Part shown: positions 13,413 through 16,060 of the stretch, in pieces | How the letters are laid out: every line of letters begins with the position of its first letter | Position numbering within the stretch: the stretch's first letter is position 1 | DNA from: Phenylobacterium sp. | Lineage (GTDB): Bacteria > Pseudomonadota > Alphaproteobacteria > Caulobacterales > Caulobacteraceae | Assembly (NCBI GenBank): GCA_025350885.1 | Contig: JANXXA010000228.1 | Span: forward strand, 1-16,060 | DNA length: 16,060 bases | Reading direction: 5' to 3' | Made by a program: the position numbers and the translations under genes | Notes under the pieces: model-generated | Seen by the model: only the letters and a program-made list of their open reading frames with translations | The model's database searches: none | Told to the model about the DNA's origin: nothing

Positions 13413-14519
13413 CTATTGCGTGAGGATCTCTTCGCCCGTGACCGCGTAGCCGCCGTCGAGCCAGCGGATCACCTCGCGAGCCGCCGGATGGTCGAAGGCC
13501 AGGTAGCGGGCGTGCAGCTTGTCACGGCGGGCCGGGCTGATGTCGTTCAGGCCGGCGTCTTGCAGCGCGCTGATGTCCATGGCCAGCTGATCGGCGAGTT
13601 CGGGGCCGCAGACCGCCCTGGCGGCCGAGCGAAATGCCTCGCCATAGGCATAGGCGTCAGCGCAGCGGTAGCTCGCGGCCAAGGTCAGCATGGGGATTCG
13701 GCTGAGCACCGCCTGCGACGCCGGATTGACCGCGTGGCCGGCGATCAGCGGGCGGATGGCGGCGGGTCGCCCGGTGACCGCGCGCAGGTGCAGGTGGCGG
13801 CTCATCCGCGGACCATCGTTGACCGGATAGTTGTCCCAGAGGAACGGCCTGCGGCCCATCTGATGGGCGACGCGGATGAGATGAGACTGCGCGTAGTCGC
13901 GGCTGCAGACCTCCTCGCCGGTCCACATCATGTCGATGGCCGGGTCGAGCGCCATGCCGAGGTCGCGCAGGTAGGCGGCCGGACGCTGACCGAACGCACG
14001 GTCAAGGATCGGGTCGTCGGAATAGTAGCTGGGGCAGACGATCAGCCGCTGGACCCGGGTGCGTTCGGCGGCGAAGGCGACGATCTCGGCCTGGCGCCGG
14101 GCCAGGTCGGCCACCGCGCCGCGCATGTCGTCGAACAGGATCGCCAGCCAGTCGCAGCCCGCCGCGCCCAACGCAGCCAGCTTGTGGGTCAGCGCGGTCC
14201 GGGCGTCCGGCGTGAAGTCGAAGTGCAGCTCGAACGGCGAAAGCCCGACCCCGAACGCCACGCCCGCCTCGCGGCAGGCCGCGGCGAAGGTGGAGATCGC
14301 CGCCATCTCCTCGGCCGGATGGGTCTCGCGCCAGCGACGGCGCAGGAAGGCGTCGGCCTTCGGAGCGTAGAGATAAAAGCCATAGCCATAGCCGGCCAGG
14401 AATTGCATCAGCTCGGTGCGCTCGGGCCAGCTGAACGGGCGGCCGAAGAAGCCTTCGATGGTTCCAAGCGAAGCGGTCATCGGCCAGCCATGCCACAGCC
14501 GCCGCCCTCGGTAACGCAC
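13413..14519 (-). CDS. GH84 beta-N-acetylglucosaminidase (bacterial O-GlcNAcase homologue)
   Basis: A 368-residue glycoside hydrolase of family 84, whose members remove N-acetylglucosamine by substrate-assisted catalysis; the family includes human O-GlcNAcase. The start of the catalytic domain is IEGFFGRPFSW (21-31). YAPKAD holds the Lys (54) matching the substrate-binding Lys of the human enzyme. The catalytic Asp pair is D130-D131 in LFDDM. CPSYY (162-166), WDNYPVND (228-235) and VNP (264-266) match the human Tyr, Asn/Asp and Asn active-site positions. There is no recognisable signal peptide, so the protein seems cytoplasmic. No C-terminal stalk or acetyltransferase-like domain is present. 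I chose the GTG at 14519 because GAGAGG lies well placed upstream; an ATG at 14480 is the alternative and would begin 6 residues before the domain. Its natural substrate is unknown. Confidence 0.88.
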   Translation of the reverse strand: MRYRGRRLWHGWPMTASLGTIEGFFGRPFSWPERTELMQFLAGYGYGFYLYAPKADAFLRRRWRETHPAEEMAAISTFAAACREAGVAFGVGLSPFELHFDFTPDARTALTHKLAALGAAGCDWLAILFDDMRGAVADLARRQAEIVAFAAERTRVQRLIVCPSYYSDDPILDRAFGQRPAAYLRDLGMALDPAIDMMWTGEEVCSRDYAQSHLIRVAHQMGRRPFLWDNYPVNDGPRMSRHLHLRAVTGRPAAIRPLIAGHAVNPASQAVLSRIPMLTLAASYRCADAYAYGEAFRSAARAVCGPELADQLAMDISALQDAGLNDISPARRDKLHARYLAFDHPAAREVIRWLDGGYAVTGEEILTQ

Positions 14520-14575
14520 GCTCGCCTCTCGTGCGAAATGAACCGACCTACGATAGCGCCGCCGGCTTGGCGCAG

Positions 14576-15031
14576 CTAGGGTTTGAAGGTGGCGAGCAGC
14601 ACCATCAGTTCCGGTTCATCGACCTGGCGCGCGGCCTCGGCGGCCGGCAGCCAGAGCTTTTCGCGCTGGCCGAGCTCGGGATAGTTGGCCATCTCGCGCT
14701 CAACCTGAAGGCCGAACACCGCGACGCGGACGTGCTGCAGCCGGTTGCTCTTCAGACGCTTGTCATAGCTGAAGGCGCCAAGCGGACGCTTGCCGATCTT
14801 GCCGAGTACGCCGGCCTCCTCGAACGCTTCGCGGGCAGCCGATTGCGCGGAACTTGATCCGCGGATGGGCCAGCCCTTGGGGATCACCCAGCGGCGGGTC
14901 TCGCGGCTGGTGATCAGCAGGACTTCCACGTCTCCGGCGGCGTTGCGCCGCCAGGGCAGGGCGGCGAACTGCACGCGCGGTTCCCGGTCGGGCTCCCGCC
15001 CCGACGGCGGTTCAGGCGCGCGCTTTCTCAT
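14576..15031 (-). CDS. NUDIX hydrolase (PKGWP type, diphosphoinositol-phosphohydrolase-like)
   Basis: A 151-residue NUDIX enzyme that hydrolyses a nucleoside-diphosphate-linked or polyphosphate-linked substrate. The box starts at G53 in WVIPKGWPIRG and ends in REAFEEAGV, with R67, E68, E71 and E72 for metal binding. The first box Glu, eight residues before R67, is Ser59; I recall members with the PKGWP start, akin to eukaryotic diphosphoinositol polyphosphate phosphatases, commonly lacking it. The start is the ATG at 15031 with GGGAG four bases upstream; a longer frame exists to 15136 but adds a non-domain stretch over the promoter region. It ends 56 bases before the GH84 gene on the same strand and is divergent from the sugar kinase gene. 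The substrate is not determined. Confidence 0.88.
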   Translation of the reverse strand: MRKRAPEPPSGREPDREPRVQFAALPWRRNAAGDVEVLLITSRETRRWVIPKGWPIRGSSSAQSAAREAFEEAGVLGKIGKRPLGAFSYDKRLKSNRLQHVRVAVFGLQVEREMANYPELGQREKLWLPAAEAARQVDEPELMVLLATFKP

Positions 15032-15156
15032 CGCACTCCCATAGACCCGGTGTGCGGCGCGGCAACGCTTTCCTGCCCCCTGCGGCGACTTGCGCCGCCT
15101 GCAGTCGAGCGGCAATGTCTCGGACCCTGCGGCCAACGGCGACCAACGAGGTGAAC

Positions 15157-16060
15157 ATGGCGGGCGTGATCGCGCTCGGCGAATGCATGGCGGAACTCAG
15201 CCTCACGGGGTCGGGCGACGCGCGCATCGGCTATGCGGGCGACACCTACAACACCGCGGTCTATCTGCGTCGGCTGGGCTTCGAGGTCGCCTATGCGTCG
15301 GCCGTCGGTCAGGGTGACCCGTTCAGCGCCGGCATCCTGGCGAGCCTGCAGGCCGAGGGGCTGGACCGCGGCCTGATGGTCGAGGCGCCGGGACGGCTGC
15401 CGGGGCTCTATGCCATCCAGAGCGACGACACGGGCGAGCGCGGCTTCTTTTTCTGGCGCGCCGAGTCGCCGGCGCGGGACTACCTGAGCCTCGTCGACCT
15501 GCCGGCCCTGAGCGCGGCGTTGCAGGCGGCTGACCTGATCCTGATCTCCGCCATCACCCTGGCGGTGGTCGGCGAAGCGGGGCGCGCGGTGCTGTCGCGG
15601 CTGATGGCGGAGGCGACCGCGGCCGGCGCGGCGGTGGCCTTCGACACCAACTTCCGGGCCAGCCAGTGGCCGGACCGCGAGGTCGGGCGCGCGGCCATCG
15701 AGGCCATGCTGCCGCACTGCCGCTATCTGTCGCTCAGCGCCGACGACGTGGCGGCCTTCAAGGGGCGCTCGGCCGAAGCCATGGCCCGGACCTGGGCCGC
15801 GCGCGGGCTGGAGGTGGTGCTGCGCCACGCCGACCACCGGATCGAGGTGCTGAGCAGCGACGGCGCGGAGCTGTTCGCGCCTGACCCGCCGCTCGCCGCC
15901 GTTACCGACACCACCGGGGCCGGCGACAGCTTCAACGCGGGCTACCTGGCGGCGCGGCTGCGTGGGCGTCCCGTGGGCGAGGCCGTCGCCGCCGGACGCG
16001 CGCTGGCCTCCGTCGTGGTTCAGCACCCCGGCGCGATCATCCCGAAAGCCGCGATGCCGG
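15157..16060 (+). CDS. kdgK: PfkB-family sugar kinase, probably 2-keto-3-deoxygluconate kinase (3' partial)
   Basis: The first 301 residues of a ribokinase-type kinase, truncated at the right edge and probably lacking only a few residues. It should phosphorylate 2-keto-3-deoxygluconate in a pectin/uronate or Entner-Doudoroff-related pathway. The N-terminal motif AGDTYNTAVYLRRLG (about residues 28-42) is the first PfkB signature and the family start VIALGECMAEL is present. The second signature DTTGAGDSFNAGYLAA starts at D251, with catalytic base D257. 'GFFFWRAESPARDYL' is typical of 2-keto-3-deoxygluconate kinases. The ATG at 15157 has GAGG 5 bases upstream; a GTG six bases earlier is also in frame. 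It is divergent from the NUDIX gene across a 125-base gap. PfkB assignment is firm; the KDG substrate is inferred. Confidence 0.88.
   Translation, partial: MAGVIALGECMAELSLTGSGDARIGYAGDTYNTAVYLRRLGFEVAYASAVGQGDPFSAGILASLQAEGLDRGLMVEAPGRLPGLYAIQSDDTGERGFFFWRAESPARDYLSLVDLPALSAALQAADLILISAITLAVVGEAGRAVLSRLMAEATAAGAAVAFDTNFRASQWPDREVGRAAIEAMLPHCRYLSLSADDVAAFKGRSAEAMARTWAARGLEVVLRHADHRIEVLSSDGAELFAPDPPLAAVTDTTGAGDSFNAGYLAARLRGRPVGEAVAAGRALASVVVQHPGAIIPKAAMP

Noticed and set aside
13416..14579. 387-codon plus-strand open frame
   Set aside because: Antisense shadow of the GH84 gene, which has strong active-site conservation.

Overview
The window is GC-rich, densely coding bacterial DNA that looks alphaproteobacterial. 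The HWE-type histidine kinase, the fecI-fecR-TonB receptor cassette, stand-alone receiver proteins and the codon bias suggest a member of the Caulobacterales (Caulobacter or Phenylobacterium type). That placement is inference from gene content; there is no rRNA or marker gene to confirm it. I see no tRNA, rRNA, CRISPR array, insertion sequence or prophage. No gap between genes exceeds about 235 bases.

Left part (1-5300). The 3' end of an HWE histidine kinase runs in from the left edge. A strong 14-bp-stem hairpin separates it from a convergent small membrane stress protein gene (GlsB/YeaQ type). On the plus strand then follow a HicB-like protein with no HicA toxin beside it, a DUF4112 membrane protein, and a short-chain dehydrogenase. 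Next comes a compact type II toxin-antitoxin pair (ribbon-helix-helix antitoxin plus RelE/ParE toxin) with its own promoter and a perfect palindromic operator. A GMC flavin oxidoreductase carrying an unusual four-cysteine cluster starts 18 bases after the toxin, so the toxin-antitoxin promoter may also drive it.

Middle part (5300-11800). A two-PAS sensor protein without a kinase domain overlaps a single-domain response regulator, forming a split signalling module. The minus strand then holds a WaaE-like family 2 glycosyltransferase and a cell-surface signalling cassette transcribed right to left: FecI-type ECF sigma factor, FecR-type anti-sigma factor, and a FecA-type TonB-dependent receptor with an N-terminal STN signalling domain. 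The receptor's signal peptide is readable, but not in the frame of the only well-placed ATG.

Right part (11850-16060). On the minus strand are an alpha/beta hydrolase, a second stand-alone receiver protein, a GH84 enzyme with no obvious export signal that keeps the active-site residues of human O-GlcNAcase, and a NUDIX hydrolase of the PKGWP type. Divergent from these, a PfkB-family sugar kinase (probably 2-keto-3-deoxygluconate kinase) runs off the right edge almost complete.

No wholly new multi-gene system is evident. The points most worth a second look are the GH84 enzyme, the frame problem at the start of the TonB receptor, the kinase-less PAS-receiver pair, and the toxin-antitoxin locus joined to a cysteine-cluster oxidoreductase.
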